From DATJJW01 sp035491935 (GTDB lineage: Bacteria; Pseudomonadota; Alphaproteobacteria; ATCC43930; CGMCC-115725), in NCBI GenBank assembly GCA_035491935.1, contig DATJJW010000187.1, positions 1 to 64,000 on the forward strand: a DNA stretch of 64,000 nt, written 5' to 3'. A program made the position numbers and the translations under genes. The notes beneath the pieces are model-generated. The model saw only the letters and a program-made list of their open reading frames with translations, was not told the origin of the DNA and did no database searches. This document shows, one piece after another, positions 1 through 8,927 of this stretch (within the stretch, counting starts at the first letter, position 1; every line of letters begins with the position of its first letter).

Positions 1-1059
1 CAGCGCCGCGATGAAAATGCGGGTCAGATCGCCCACATCCTTGGCGACCAGGAAATAGTGCTTCATGAAGCGCTCGACGCCGCGGGCGCCGGCATGGTCG
101 GTATAGCCCATGCGCCGGCCGATCTCGGCCTGCACGTCGAAGGTCAACCGCTCGTCGGCCCGGCCTGTCAGGTAGTGCAGATGCGAACGCACGGTCCAGA
201 GGAAGTTCTGCGCCCGGTGAAAGCGGGCCGCTTCCGCCGATTGCAGCACACCGGCATCGATCAGCTCGTCCAGCGTGTCGACGCGGAACAGGTATTTCGC
301 GATCCAGAACAGGCTGTGCAGGTCGCGCAGGCCGCCCTTGCCCTCCTTGACGTTGGGTTCCAGCACATAGCGGCTGTCGCCCATGCGCAGGTGGCGCTGT
401 TCGCGTTCATCCAGCTTCGCGTCGACGAATTCGAGCGGGCTGCCGGACAGGATCTTGTTCTGGAAACGCTGTCGCAGGTTCTGGAACAGCCCTAGATGGC
501 CGCAGATCACCCGCGTCTCCAACAGCGTGGTACGGATCGTGGTGTCGGCCTTCGCCTGACGTACCGTATCCTCCACCGAGCGTGTGGCGTGGCCGACCTT
601 CAGCCCCAGATCCCACAGCGTGTAAAGCAGGAATTCGATGACCCGTTCGGTCGAAGCCGCGCGCTTGTAGGGCAGCAGGAACAGCAGGTCGATATCCGAG
701 AATGGTGCGAGCTCGCCCCGGCCATAGCCGCCGACCGCGACGATGCTGATATGTTCGCTGCTGGTCGGGTTGTGGATCGGATAGATCTTCTCGGTCGCGG
801 CCCGGTATATCGCCTGGATCAGCGAATCCATGAGATAGGTGTTGGCGACCATGACCTTGCCGCCGCCGCCGCGCTTGCTTTCCATGAAGCGGCGCTCGAC
901 CACGGCCCGGCCCTCGGCCAGGACCTGCTTCAAATGGGCAACGATCGCCGGGCGCGCCTTCGCCTCCGGCTCTTCGGCCAGCCTCAGAAGCGTCTCATTG
1001 AGGACGGAGGTGTCGACGATCTCGTGCGCGCGCGCCACATGGGGTATCGGCATCAACAT
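1..1059 (-). CDS. glnD: [Protein-PII] uridylyltransferase / uridylyl-removing enzyme, 5' part
   Basis: The first 353 residues of GlnD are present; the gene runs off the left edge. GlnD uridylylates and deuridylylates PII signalling proteins in response to glutamine and so sets nitrogen regulation in the cytoplasm. The nucleotidyltransferase motif GGYGRGELAPFSDIDLLF lies at about residues 110-127, with the metal-binding aspartates D122 and D124. It is followed by the family segment PNVKEGKGGLRDLH. The HD and ACT domains would lie outside the window. The start at 1059 is chosen because an AAGGA sits 7 nt upstream; an in-frame ATG at 1086 has no good ribosome binding site. Family assignment is secure from these motifs. 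Confidence 0.95.
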   Translation of the reverse strand, partial: MLMPIPHVARAHEIVDTSVLNETLLRLAEEPEAKARPAIVAHLKQVLAEGRAVVERRFMESKRGGGGKVMVANTYLMDSLIQAIYRAATEKIYPIHNPTSSEHISIVAVGGYGRGELAPFSDIDLLFLLPYKRAASTERVIEFLLYTLWDLGLKVGHATRSVEDTVRQAKADTTIRTTLLETRVICGHLGLFQNLRQRFQNKILSGSPLEFVDAKLDEREQRHLRMGDSRYVLEPNVKEGKGGLRDLHSLFWIAKYLFRVDTLDELIDAGVLQSAEAARFHRAQNFLWTVRSHLHYLTGRADERLTFDVQAEIGRRMGYTDHAGARGVERFMKHYFLVAKDVGDLTRIFIAAL

Positions 1060-1257
1060 GGCTGCATCCTTTGCGCCAGTTTCCATGCCTGGGCAATGGC
1101 TATTTGTCTAAACGGAAAACGTGAAGGAATCATCATGGCCGTCGAGGAATTCCGCGCCTTCGCCCACACACTACCTGGCTCCGCCGCGAGGATAAGGTTT
1201 TAGCCAAGCGATGCTGATCGAGGCCGAGCCCGCGACCTTCCCATTGATCAAAGGCAG

Positions 1258-1291
1258 TGCGCCGCCTGCTCGGTACCGGGCAGGCGGCGCA
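1258..1291. terminator. Perfect 11-bp inverted repeat, probable terminator of the SDR gene
   Basis: The arms TGCGCCGCCTG and CAGGCGGCGCA flank an 11-nt loop, about 35 bp beyond the stop of the minus-strand short-chain dehydrogenase. There is no clear T-tract, so intrinsic termination is plausible but unproven. The rest of the 1060-1326 gap shows nothing else convincing. Confidence 0.5.
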
Positions 1292-1326
1292 CACGCCACA
1301 CATCGCCTTGAAAGAGCGCGTATCGG

Positions 1327-2121
1327 TCAGGAAATCGAGCGCAAGAGCCCGCCTTCGACCCTGAGAGCCGCACCATTGGTCGCCGAAGCCTGGGTCGAGC
1401 AGGCATAGACCACCATGTTCGCCACCTCCTCGGTACTGGCCAGGCGCTGGATCAGCGAGGTCGGGCGATGGTCGCGGATGAAGGCGGCGGCGATCTCATC
1501 CTCCGTGCCGCCACCCTCGGCCGCCATCTGTTTCAGGAACTCCTCGACCCCCTCCGATTTGGTCGGCCCCGGCAGCACCGCGTTCACCGTGACGCCAGTG
1601 CCGGCCGTCAATTCCGCCAGACCGCGCGAGACGGCAAGCTGCGCGGTCTTGGTGAAGCCGTAATGGATCATCTCCTTCGGGATGTTGATCGCGGATTCGG
1701 AGGAGATGAAGACGATGCGGCCCCAATTCTGCTTCAGCATGCCCGGCATATAGGCGCGTGACAGGCGGACGCCCGACATGACGTTGGTCTCAAAGAAGCG
1801 CGACCAATCGGCATCGGGAATCTCGAAGAAATCCTTCGGCTCGAAGATGCCGGTGTTGTTGACCAGGATGTCGACCGCCCCCTCGGCCGCAACCAGCGCC
1901 GCACACCCCTGCGCCGTCGAGAGATCGGCCGCTTGGCCGCGCAATGAGGCGTCCGGTACCGCCTTGCGGATCGCCGCCATGGCCTCGGCCACCCGCTCCT
2001 TGGTGCGGCCGTTGATGATGACCGTGGCGCCCGTTTCGGCCAGGCCTTGCGCGATGGCGAGGCCGATGCCGGCGGTGGAGCCCGTGACCAGCGCGGTCTT
2101 GCCCTTCAATTCGATCTTCAT
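1327..2121 (-). CDS. SDR family NAD(P)-dependent oxidoreductase
   Basis: A 264-residue classical short-chain dehydrogenase/reductase, the usual length for the family. The N-terminal Rossmann motif TGSTAGIG is near residues 14-21, the NNTG motif is present, and the catalytic pair appears as Y-G-F-T-K (YxxxK) preceded by a serine. These enzymes oxidise or reduce alcohol and keto groups with NAD(P)H. The substrate cannot be read from the sequence. It stands alone on the minus strand between glnD and a divergent ferredoxin-NADP reductase gene. The roughly 180 bp between the two start codons should carry both promoters. 3-oxoacyl-ACP reductase-like activity is a common alternative annotation, but nothing in the neighbourhood supports a fatty acid role. 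Confidence 0.9.
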   Translation of the reverse strand: MKIELKGKTALVTGSTAGIGLAIAQGLAETGATVIINGRTKERVAEAMAAIRKAVPDASLRGQAADLSTAQGCAALVAAEGAVDILVNNTGIFEPKDFFEIPDADWSRFFETNVMSGVRLSRAYMPGMLKQNWGRIVFISSESAINIPKEMIHYGFTKTAQLAVSRGLAELTAGTGVTVNAVLPGPTKSEGVEEFLKQMAAEGGGTEDEIAAAFIRDHRPTSLIQRLASTEEVANMVVYACSTQASATNGAALRVEGGLLRSIS

Positions 2122-2298
2122 GGCGCTCGCTCGTATTGGTGTCGTCGATGGCTACGGACATGGGCATCGCCTGCGCCCGGTGCAAAGGCTGGTGGCCTTG
2201 CGCAAATGGAGAGTGGCCCTGACGGCGCTGCGGGTTGAAGTCGCAGGGCCGATTGGTCATGGTGTCGGGCTTAATGCGCGGTAACGGACGGACGGAAT

Positions 2299-3315
2299 AT
2301 GACGGGCGGTTTCGAGACGGATGTGGTGGTGATCGGCGCCGGGCCGGTCGGTCTCTTCGCCGTGTTCCAATGCGGCATGCTCGGCATGCGCTGCCACGTC
2401 GTCGACACGCTGGACCTGGTCGGCGGCCAGTGCTCGGCCCTCTATCCCGAAAAGCCGATCTACGATGTGCCGGGCTACCCGGCGATCGAGGCGCAGACGC
2501 TGATCGACAAGCTGGCGGAGCAGGCTCGGCCCTTCGGACCCCATTTCCATCTGGGCCAGCAAGTGACGAAGCTCTCGCGGGATGCCGAAGGCACCCTGAC
2601 GCTTGGCACCTCGACCGGCACGACCCTCAAGGCCAAGGCGGTGCTGGTCGCCGCCGGCTGCGGCGCCTTCGGCCCGAACCGCCCGCCGCTCGCCGGCATC
2701 GAGGCCTATGAGGGCAAGAGCGTCTTCTATCTCGTGACCCGCCGCGAAGCGTTCCGCAACGAGAAGGTCGTGATTGCCGGCGGCGGCGATTCCGCCGTCG
2801 ATTGGGCGATCTCGCTGTCGGAGGTGGCATCCAAGGTCATGGTCGTGCACCGGCGCGCGAAGTTCCGCGCGGCGCCGGAAAGTGCCGCACGCCTCCAGCG
2901 CCTGGCCGATGAGGGCCGTATCGAGCTGGTCGTGCCCTATCAGCTCCACGGGCTGGAGGGCGGCAACGGCAATCTCACCGGCGTCGTGGTCGCCGATCTC
3001 GACGGCCAGACCCGTACGCTGGAGGCCGATGCACTCTTACCCTTCTTCGGTCTCTCGACCGATCTCGGGCCTCTCGCGGCATGGGGGTTCGACCTGGAGC
3101 GACAGCAGATCGCGGTCGAGCCGTCGAGCTGCGCCACCAACGTGCCGGGCGTCTTCGCCATCGGCGACGTGGCCTCCTATCCGGGCAAGCTCAAGCTGAT
3201 CCTGACCGGCTTTGCCGATGCCGCCCATGCCGCCCATACCGCCTATGGCCTGGTCCATCCCGGCCAGGCACTGCATTTCGAGCATTCCACGACGCGCGGC
3301 GTGCCGGGCACTTAG
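2299..3315 (+). CDS. Ferredoxin-NADP+ reductase, thioredoxin-reductase-like type
   Basis: A 338-residue two-dinucleotide-binding flavoprotein. The FAD site is the N-terminal VVVIGAGPVGLFAVF (about residues 9-23), followed by GGQCSALYPEKPIYDVPGYP-type sequence. The NADP site is VVIAGGGDSAVDWA near residue 155, and a C-terminal FAIGDVASYPGKLKLI segment closes the FAD site. The redox-active CxxC of thioredoxin reductases is absent; together with the GGQC..YP..P.YD.PG signature this marks the thioredoxin-reductase-like ferredoxin-NADP reductases. It would transfer electrons between NADPH and ferredoxin or flavodoxin in the cytoplasm. It is monocistronic and convergent with the DivL-like gene. The physiological partner ferredoxin is not encoded nearby. 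Confidence 0.88.
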   Translation: MTGGFETDVVVIGAGPVGLFAVFQCGMLGMRCHVVDTLDLVGGQCSALYPEKPIYDVPGYPAIEAQTLIDKLAEQARPFGPHFHLGQQVTKLSRDAEGTLTLGTSTGTTLKAKAVLVAAGCGAFGPNRPPLAGIEAYEGKSVFYLVTRREAFRNEKVVIAGGGDSAVDWAISLSEVASKVMVVHRRAKFRAAPESAARLQRLADEGRIELVVPYQLHGLEGGNGNLTGVVVADLDGQTRTLEADALLPFFGLSTDLGPLAAWGFDLERQQIAVEPSSCATNVPGVFAIGDVASYPGKLKLILTGFADAAHAAHTAYGLVHPGQALHFEHSTTRGVPGT

Positions 3316-3439
3316 GTCAGCATACTTTTGGAAACTGTTTCAGAAGTCGCGTCGGTGAGTCGCATAGCGGTGACTTCCGAGCACCGGCGCGCAGGAAATC
3401 GCCACTAGACGACCGCCGGAGTAGACTGATGGAGCAGTC

Positions 3440-5830
3440 TCAAGAGCGGGCGCGCAGGTCGTCGCCGAAGCCCAGCGACGCGGCCGTCTTGCGGTCGAGC
3501 GCCGCCGGGTCGAAGGGCACGATCTTCTGCGTCTCATTGGTCAGGCCCTTGAGCCAGCAGGTGACCTTCGTGCCCTTCTTGGGCTCCGACCACAGCTCGA
3601 CCCGGCCGCCATGCATCTCGATGAAGCCTTTGACCAAGGCAAGGCCCAGCCCGGCGCCGGTATTCTCGCCGCGTTGACCGCTCAGGCGCTCGAAGCGCTC
3701 GAAGACACGGGCCTGGTCCGTCTTGGGGATGCCGATGCCATCGTCGCCGACGCGCAGGCCCAGCCAGCCATTCTCGGCTACTCCGGCGATCGTCACCATG
3801 CCGCCGGCGCGGGTGAATTTGATCGCGTTGGAAACGAGGTTCATCAGAGCCTGGCGCAGCCGCTTCTCGTCGCCGCGCACGAAGCCGAAGCCCGACGGAC
3901 AGTCGAAGGTCACGCCGATCTCGTAGCGCCCGGCCCATTCGCGGGTCCGTGATGCGACATCCTCCAAGAGCTTGCAGACGTCGACCGCGGTCAACTCCAG
4001 CACCATCTGTCCCGCCTGCATCGTTGCAAGGTCGAGGATGTTGTCGATCAGCGACATCAGGCGGTGCGAGGAGTTGAGGATGCCACGGCTGTATTCGATC
4101 TGCCGCGGGTTGAGCGCACCGAAATATTCGTGGGTCAGGATCTCCGAGAAGCCGATGATGGCATTGAGCGGCGTGCGCAGCTCGTACGAGACATTGGCGA
4201 TGAACTCGCTCTTCAGCTGGCTCGACGCCTCCAGTGCCTCGTTGCGCTCCTCCAGCGCGCGTTGCACCTTGATGCCGTCGGTGATGTCCTGATAACTCAT
4301 CAGCACATTACCGTCCGGCAGCGGCAGCGCGTTCACTTCCAGCACCCTGCCGTCGGTCAGCTCCATGCGTGAATGCGCCTGGGCCTGGGCATGGGCGGTC
4401 ACCTGCTCGATCAGCCCGGCGCGGATGCCGGGCCAATCGGCGCCATGGTCGGCCAGCGGCCGCGCCGCGTCGATCAGCCAGGCGATATGCGGTTGCCGCG
4501 ACAGATCCTCGACCGGCACCGCCCACATCTGCGAGAACGCCTTGTTCCACAGGCGCAGCCTTCCGTCGGCGCCGAACACCGCGACGCCTTCGACCAGATT
4601 GTCGAGCGTCATACGCTGCACTTCCATCAGCGTATTGAGCGAGGAGGCCAACTCCAGCTCGTCGGTGACGTCGTCATAGACGAAGGTCAGGCCGCCGAAG
4701 GGGTGGCGCGCCGTCTTGGTGCGGATGGTACGGCCGTCCGGCAGATGCAGGAGGTTCTCGACCGGGTCGACCAGGTCGCGGAACTGCGCCAACTGCTCCT
4801 GCTTGAAGGCGCGGTAATCGGCATATTCGGGCAGGATGCGTTGGGCACGCAACGTGTCCAGCACCTGACTGAGCGTCGGCTCGCTCAACAGGAAATCGTA
4901 ATCGAGGCCCCAGAGCGTGCTGAAGGCCGAGTTCGAGAAGATCATGTGGCCTTCGGGGCCATAGATCACGATGCCGGTCGACACCGCCTCCATCACCTCG
5001 CGATGGCCGAGGATCAACCGGCCGATCTCGGCGCGGCTGGCCTCCGCCTCCTGCCGGTCGAAGGCCAGCCCCAGCGTACCGCCGCGCAACGGCATCTCCA
5101 TCAGCAAGAGCGGCAACGGCACACCCGACGGTGGCCGCACCGTGCCGGTGCGCGATTGGGTCCCGCCATGCTCCAGCACGCTGTTGACCAGCGGATCGGC
5201 CAGCATCGCCGTTTGCGGCAGTTCCTGATATTTACGGTTGCCGCCGACGACACGGCCGCTCGAATCACGCCACCATACCGCGATCGGCAGCATGTCGATG
5301 GTTTCGCTCTGCTGGTCGAGCTGCTCCATCAGCCGGCTATGCCGCTGGTCGGCCAAAACTTGGTCGGAGATGTCGCTGACCCAGACGAGGTCCAGCGTCT
5401 CATCCGCCCCGCCATGGGCCGCGCCGGGCGACATGCGGCAGCCGGAGAATTGCACGAGCCGGTCCTCGCCGAGGCGCAGATGCACCGCGCGCATGAAAGC
5501 GGTTCCGGAAGCACTCAGCCGTACCAAATCCTTATCGAGGGCCTGGCGTTCGTCTCCCGGCGCGCTGGCAAGCAATGCCGACAGGTCGCGTGGCCAGGAT
5601 GACGGCAGCGCGTCGTTACCCAGCCGCGTGCCGTTGCCGCCTTCGATACGATAGCAGGCGTTGTTGGTGCTGCTCAGCACCGTCGCGAAGGCCGTGGTGT
5701 CGAGCCTGGCTTGGGTGAGCCTGCGCCGGAGATGCACCGCCCAGAGCATCACGCCGCCCAGCGCTACCGTCAGCGCCACGATCGAACCGAGGAAGGCTGC
5801 GATCGATGTGAGGAACGCCGTGTTGGGCAT
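3440..5830 (-). CDS. divL: DivL-like PAS-domain histidine-kinase homologue with Tyr in place of the phospho-His
   Basis: A 796-residue membrane-anchored sensor-kinase homologue. One N-terminal transmembrane helix (about residues 10-33) is followed by a PAS-like region (170-530) with several PAS repeats, a HisKA dimerisation domain (about 535-600) and a HATPase domain (650-765). The H-box reads VSYELRTPL, so residue 549 is tyrosine (TAC codon at 4184-4186) where kinases carry the phospho-accepting histidine. The ATP-site N (NAIKF), G1 (DDGIGIP) and G2 (GAGLGLALV) boxes look intact. In Caulobacter, DivL has this architecture, a similar length and Tyr550; it binds phospho-DivK and modulates CckA, and through it CtrA. 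Orthology is inferred from this match. It lies downstream of ahcY on the same strand with a 192-bp hairpin-containing gap. Confidence 0.82.
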   Translation of the reverse strand: MPNTAFLTSIAAFLGSIVALTVALGGVMLWAVHLRRRLTQARLDTTAFATVLSSTNNACYRIEGGNGTRLGNDALPSSWPRDLSALLASAPGDERQALDKDLVRLSASGTAFMRAVHLRLGEDRLVQFSGCRMSPGAAHGGADETLDLVWVSDISDQVLADQRHSRLMEQLDQQSETIDMLPIAVWWRDSSGRVVGGNRKYQELPQTAMLADPLVNSVLEHGGTQSRTGTVRPPSGVPLPLLLMEMPLRGGTLGLAFDRQEAEASRAEIGRLILGHREVMEAVSTGIVIYGPEGHMIFSNSAFSTLWGLDYDFLLSEPTLSQVLDTLRAQRILPEYADYRAFKQEQLAQFRDLVDPVENLLHLPDGRTIRTKTARHPFGGLTFVYDDVTDELELASSLNTLMEVQRMTLDNLVEGVAVFGADGRLRLWNKAFSQMWAVPVEDLSRQPHIAWLIDAARPLADHGADWPGIRAGLIEQVTAHAQAQAHSRMELTDGRVLEVNALPLPDGNVLMSYQDITDGIKVQRALEERNEALEASSQLKSEFIANVSYELRTPLNAIIGFSEILTHEYFGALNPRQIEYSRGILNSSHRLMSLIDNILDLATMQAGQMVLELTAVDVCKLLEDVASRTREWAGRYEIGVTFDCPSGFGFVRGDEKRLRQALMNLVSNAIKFTRAGGMVTIAGVAENGWLGLRVGDDGIGIPKTDQARVFERFERLSGQRGENTGAGLGLALVKGFIEMHGGRVELWSEPKKGTKVTCWLKGLTNETQKIVPFDPAALDRKTAASLGFGDDLRARS

Positions 5831-5924
5831 GGCTCAGCTTCCGGGCACGCCAATGCCGTTGGCGCAGGGCACAGCCAAGGCCCGTGCGGACGAAACGGCG
5901 AAGGAAGGGGCGTACTCAGGCATT

Positions 5925-5954
5925 GTCGTCACCGTGCCATGCTACGGTGACGAC
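5925..5954. other. 11-bp perfect hairpin in the ahcY-divL gap
   Basis: GTCGTCACCGT and ACGGTGACGAC flank an 8-nt loop, about 95 bp upstream of the divL start and downstream of ahcY. It may be a second terminator, an mRNA structure or a symmetric protein site. No T-tract is seen on the minus-strand reading. Confidence 0.4.
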
Positions 5955-5981
5955 GCCATATAAACAAGAGATGGTACGACT

Positions 5982-6017
5982 TGCCCGGCTGCGTGGCGTT
6001 TCCAGCGCAACCGGGCA
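5982..6017 (-). terminator. Candidate ahcY terminator hairpin
   Basis: TGCCCGG and CCGGGCA close an imperfect stem directly after the ahcY stop codon. It would partly or fully separate ahcY from divL transcription. Confidence 0.4.
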
Positions 6018-6022
6018 TAGTC

Positions 6023-7315
6023 CTAATACCGGTAATGATCGGCCTTGAACGGGCCGGCCTCGCCGACGCTGAGATAGTCGGCCTGGGCCTTCGAGAGCTT
6101 GGTCAGCTTGGCACCGAGCTTGGCGAGATGCAGCGCCGCCACCTTCTCGTCCAAGTGCTTCGGCAGCACATAGACCTTCTTCTCGTACTTGGCGTGGTTG
6201 TTGTAGAGCTCGATCTGCGCCAGTACCTGGTTGGTGAAGGACGCGCTCATGACGAAGCTCGGATGGCCGGTGGCGCAGCCGAGATTGACCAGACGGCCCT
6301 TGGCCAGGACGATCAGGCGCTTGCCGTCCGGGAACACGACCTCGTCGACCTGCGGCTTGACCTCTTCCCAGGCGTAGTTGCGCAAGCTGGCGATCTGGAT
6401 CTCGCTGTCGAAGTGGCCGATGTTGCAGACGATCGCCCGGTCCTTCATCGCCCGCATATGGTCGAGGGTGATGACGTCGATATTGCCGGTGGCGGTGACG
6501 AAGATGTCGCCGATCGGCGCCGCCTCGTCCATGGTCACGACCTGATAGCCTTCCATCGCCGCCTGCAGCGCGCAGATCGGATCGATCTCGGTCACCATGA
6601 CGCGGGCGCCCTGGCTACGGAGCGAGGCGGCCGAACCCTTGCCGACATCGCCGAAACCGGCGACGACGGCGATCTTGCCGGCCATCATCACGTCGGTCGC
6701 GCGCTTGATGCCGTCGACCAGGCTCTCGCGGCAGCCATAGAGATTGTCGAACTTCGACTTGGTGACACTGTCATTGACGTTGATCGCCGGCACCATGAGC
6801 TTGCCGGCCTTCATCATCTCATAGAGACGATGCACGCCCGTGGTCGTCTCTTCCGAGATGCCCTTCACGTCCTTGAGCAGCTCCGGATACTTCTCGTGCA
6901 GGATGACCGTGGCGTCGCCGCCATCGTCCAGCACCATGTTCGGAACCCAGCCGTCGGGACCGCGCAGGGTCTGCTCGATGCACCACCAGAACTCCTCCTC
7001 CGTCTCGCCCTTCCAGGCGAAGACCGGGATGCCGGCCGCCGCGATCGCCGCCGCCGCCTGATCCTGGGTCGAGAAGATGTTGCAGGACGACCAGCGCACC
7101 GTGGCGCCCAGCGCCGTCAGCGTCTCGATCAGCACCGCGGTCTGGATCGTCATGTGCAGGCAGCCGACGATGCGCGCATCCTTCAGCGGCTGCGACGCGC
7201 CGTATTCCCGGCGCAACGCCATCAGGCCGGGCATTTCCGTCTCGGCGATCGCGATCTCCTTGCGACCCCAACCGGCGAGCCCGATATCCGCGACCTTGTA
7301 ATCCGTGAAACTCAT
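6023..7315 (-). CDS. ahcY: Adenosylhomocysteinase (S-adenosyl-L-homocysteine hydrolase)
   Basis: A 430-residue cytoplasmic enzyme that reversibly hydrolyses S-adenosylhomocysteine to adenosine and homocysteine. This relieves product inhibition of methyltransferases and regenerates methionine. The NAD site [10 protein letters not shown] and following sequence are clear, as are the substrate-site stretches ([28 protein letters not shown]) and the C-terminal KADHYRY. It is about 40 residues shorter than many alphaproteobacterial homologues of roughly 470 residues, but it has both the start and the conserved C-terminal tail. Its 5' end faces gapR, with about 207 bp of shared upstream DNA. I see no recognisable SAH riboswitch there. 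Confidence 0.97.
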   Translation of the reverse strand: MSFTDYKVADIGLAGWGRKEIAIAETEMPGLMALRREYGASQPLKDARIVGCLHMTIQTAVLIETLTALGATVRWSSCNIFSTQDQAAAAIAAAGIPVFAWKGETEEEFWWCIEQTLRGPDGWVPNMVLDDGGDATVILHEKYPELLKDVKGISEETTTGVHRLYEMMKAGKLMVPAINVNDSVTKSKFDNLYGCRESLVDGIKRATDVMMAGKIAVVAGFGDVGKGSAASLRSQGARVMVTEIDPICALQAAMEGYQVVTMDEAAPIGDIFVTATGNIDVITLDHMRAMKDRAIVCNIGHFDSEIQIASLRNYAWEEVKPQVDEVVFPDGKRLIVLAKGRLVNLGCATGHPSFVMSASFTNQVLAQIELYNNHAKYEKKVYVLPKHLDEKVAALHLAKLGAKLTKLSKAQADYLSVGEAGPFKADHYRY

Positions 7316-7522
7316 ACTCTCGGTTCCTCGCGCTTCACATCCATTCGACCGGCGTCCGGCCGTTCAGCGGCGGTCATAACAGCCGGGAGAGGCCGAGACA
7401 AGGCGCGATACCGCGGGAACTGCCTCGCGCGCATAATTCGGGGACTGTTTCCAGACTGCCTTGCGAGCGCGGGACGCGGGAACTATGGTCGCGCCTCCGA
7501 AAGACAGTGAGGGGGCATTCCC

Positions 7523-7849
7523 ATGGACGATTTCGAGCACGGTGCGCGCGGTGCCGCCACCGCGCCTCAGGCCGCATCGCCGGTCACCGGCGATGTCGGT
7601 GGTATCTCCGCCGGCCATCTGAAGTCCTTCATCGAGCGCATCGAGCGGCTCGAAGAGGAGAAGAAGGCGCTGGCGGAAGACATCAAGGATGTCTACTCCG
7701 AGGCCAAGGGCGTCGGCTTCGACGTCAAGATCATCCGCAAGATCATCTCGATACGCAAACGCGACCAGCAGGAGATCGAGGAGGAAGAGACGATCCTCGA
7801 ACTCTATCTCCGCGCCCTCGGCATGCTGCCGAACGTGGATTCGGAGTAG
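7523..7849 (+). CDS. gapR: GapR-family (DUF2312) nucleoid-associated protein
   Basis: A 108-residue protein whose C-terminal 80 residues match the DUF2312/UPF0335 family: an [15 protein letters not shown] coiled coil, then [16 protein letters not shown], then a short C-terminal helical section. In Caulobacter this family is GapR, a chromosome-structuring protein that binds overtwisted AT-rich DNA ahead of replication and transcription forks and stimulates topoisomerases. The first 25 residues here are a poorly conserved Ala/Gly-rich tail, longer than in Caulobacter. The start is supported by GAGGGGG seven nt upstream. It stands alone, divergent from ahcY, and is followed by a strong stem-loop. 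The assignment to the family is firm; the function is inferred from it. Confidence 0.92.
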   Translation: MDDFEHGARGAATAPQAASPVTGDVGGISAGHLKSFIERIERLEEEKKALAEDIKDVYSEAKGVGFDVKIIRKIISIRKRDQQEIEEEETILELYLRALGMLPNVDSE

Positions 7850-7863
7850 ATCTCCGACCCAGA

Positions 7864-7907
7864 GGAGATCGGTCGTCATGGGTCCCGCCCCATGGACGCC
7901 GATCTCC
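7864..7907 (+). terminator. Long stem-loop after gapR
   Basis: About 18 base pairs (GGAGATCGG, CGTC, ATGGG and their complements) with two single-base bulges and a 6-nt loop, 15 bp after the gapR stop, followed by a pyrimidine run. It probably terminates gapR and insulates lysR. Confidence 0.7.
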
Positions 7908-7978
7908 GCTCTTCTTCCCTGATATCGGGAGATTCTCCGCCACCGGCTCCTCACCGCAGCCCATTGCGCCCGGCGGGG

Positions 7979-8005
7979 AAAGTCATACTAATTCCTTATG
8001 ACTTT
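7979..8005. promoter_or_regulatory. LysR-type operator overlapping the lysR start codon
   Basis: The perfect inverted repeat AAAGTCATA-N9-TATGACTTT contains the T-N11-A core of LysR boxes. The same arms and spacer length occur at 13500-13526, upstream of the decarboxylase operon. Here the right arm includes the lysR ATG (7998), which suggests direct autorepression. Which protein binds is inferred. Confidence 0.75.
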
Positions 8006-8912
8006 TGATCTCCGTCAGCTCCGCGCATTTCTCGCCATCGCCGATAGCGGCAGCCTCGGCCGCGCCGCTGCGACGATCAACCTCAGCCAGCCTGCCCTTT
8101 CCCGCATCATCCACGACATGGAAGCCCGTGTCGGTGCCAAGCTGTTCGAGCGCCATACCAAGGGCATGGCGTTGACGCAGTATGGCGAGGCGCTGCTGCC
8201 CTATGCCCGGCTGCTGATCTTCGAGACCGGTCAGGCGGTCGAGGCGCTGGATGCCGTCCGGGGCTTGCGGCGCGGCACTGCGCGTATCGGCGCCGTCGCC
8301 ACCGTTGCGCGCAGTATCCTGCCGGCCGCCGTCTCCCGGCTGCTGACGGCGGCGCCGGGATTGCAAATCCAGCTGCTGGAGGCGGCCGACGATGCCCTGG
8401 CGACGGCGCTTCGTCGCCGCGAGGTCGACATCGCCATTACCGGCATCCTGGAGAAGCACGACGACATCGTGCCGATCGCCGAGTGCCAGTTCCAGGATCG
8501 CTGCCTGGTGTTCTGCGCCGCGGATCATCCGTTGACCGCCGAACCCAAGGTCACCCTGGACCAGGTCCTGGCCGAGAATTGGATCATGCCCGGCCGCGGC
8601 GCACGGCCGCGGGAACTGTTCGAGGAGGTCCTGCGTGCCGGCAATATCCGGATGCCGCGGATCGCGGTCGAAGTCGCTTCGCCCAGCGCCATCGCCGCCT
8701 TCGTGGCCCAGACGCATCTCCTCGGCTGGTTGCCGCAGCCTCTGTTCCATGGCCGCGAACAGGCAGGCAAGGTCAAGACCCTGGACATACCGGAACTCTC
8801 GCTCGCCCGCAGTTTCCTCATCTACCGCCGACGCCAGGGGCTGTTGTCGGAGCCGGTCATGCGCCTGATGCGCGAATTGCCGCTGCTCGACGCCAGCCCG
8901 AAAGCCCTATGA
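7998..8912 (+). CDS. LysR-family transcriptional regulator of the adjacent aromatic-acid operon
   Basis: A 304-residue LTTR. The N-terminal winged helix-turn-helix starts with the typical LRQLRAFLAIADSGSLGRAA and LSQPALSRIIHDME. A two-lobed periplasmic-binding-protein-like effector domain follows (about residues 90-295). The start at 7998 gives the normal LTTR N-terminus; no strong Shine-Dalgarno is visible, in keeping with low expression. It is convergent with the transporter gene, with only 15 bp between the two stops. Shared palindromes at its own start and in front of the decarboxylase gene suggest that it controls both. The inducer is inferred to be an aromatic 2-oxo acid or a related compound; the sequence does not prove it. 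Confidence 0.9.
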   Translation: MTFDLRQLRAFLAIADSGSLGRAAATINLSQPALSRIIHDMEARVGAKLFERHTKGMALTQYGEALLPYARLLIFETGQAVEALDAVRGLRRGTARIGAVATVARSILPAAVSRLLTAAPGLQIQLLEAADDALATALRRREVDIAITGILEKHDDIVPIAECQFQDRCLVFCAADHPLTAEPKVTLDQVLAENWIMPGRGARPRELFEEVLRAGNIRMPRIAVEVASPSAIAAFVAQTHLLGWLPQPLFHGREQAGKVKTLDIPELSLARSFLIYRRRQGLLSEPVMRLMRELPLLDASPKAL

Positions 8913-8927
8913 GGGAGTTTCGGCGCC

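Noticed and set aside
4373..5602. Long plus-strand reading frame antisense to the DivL-like gene
   Set aside because: Composition follows the third-codon GC bias of the minus-strand gene, and the translation is low-complexity Arg/Gln-rich with no family match.
7316..7522. Possible SAH or SAM riboswitch before ahcY
   Set aside because: I looked on the minus strand for the conserved core elements and found none that I could recognise.
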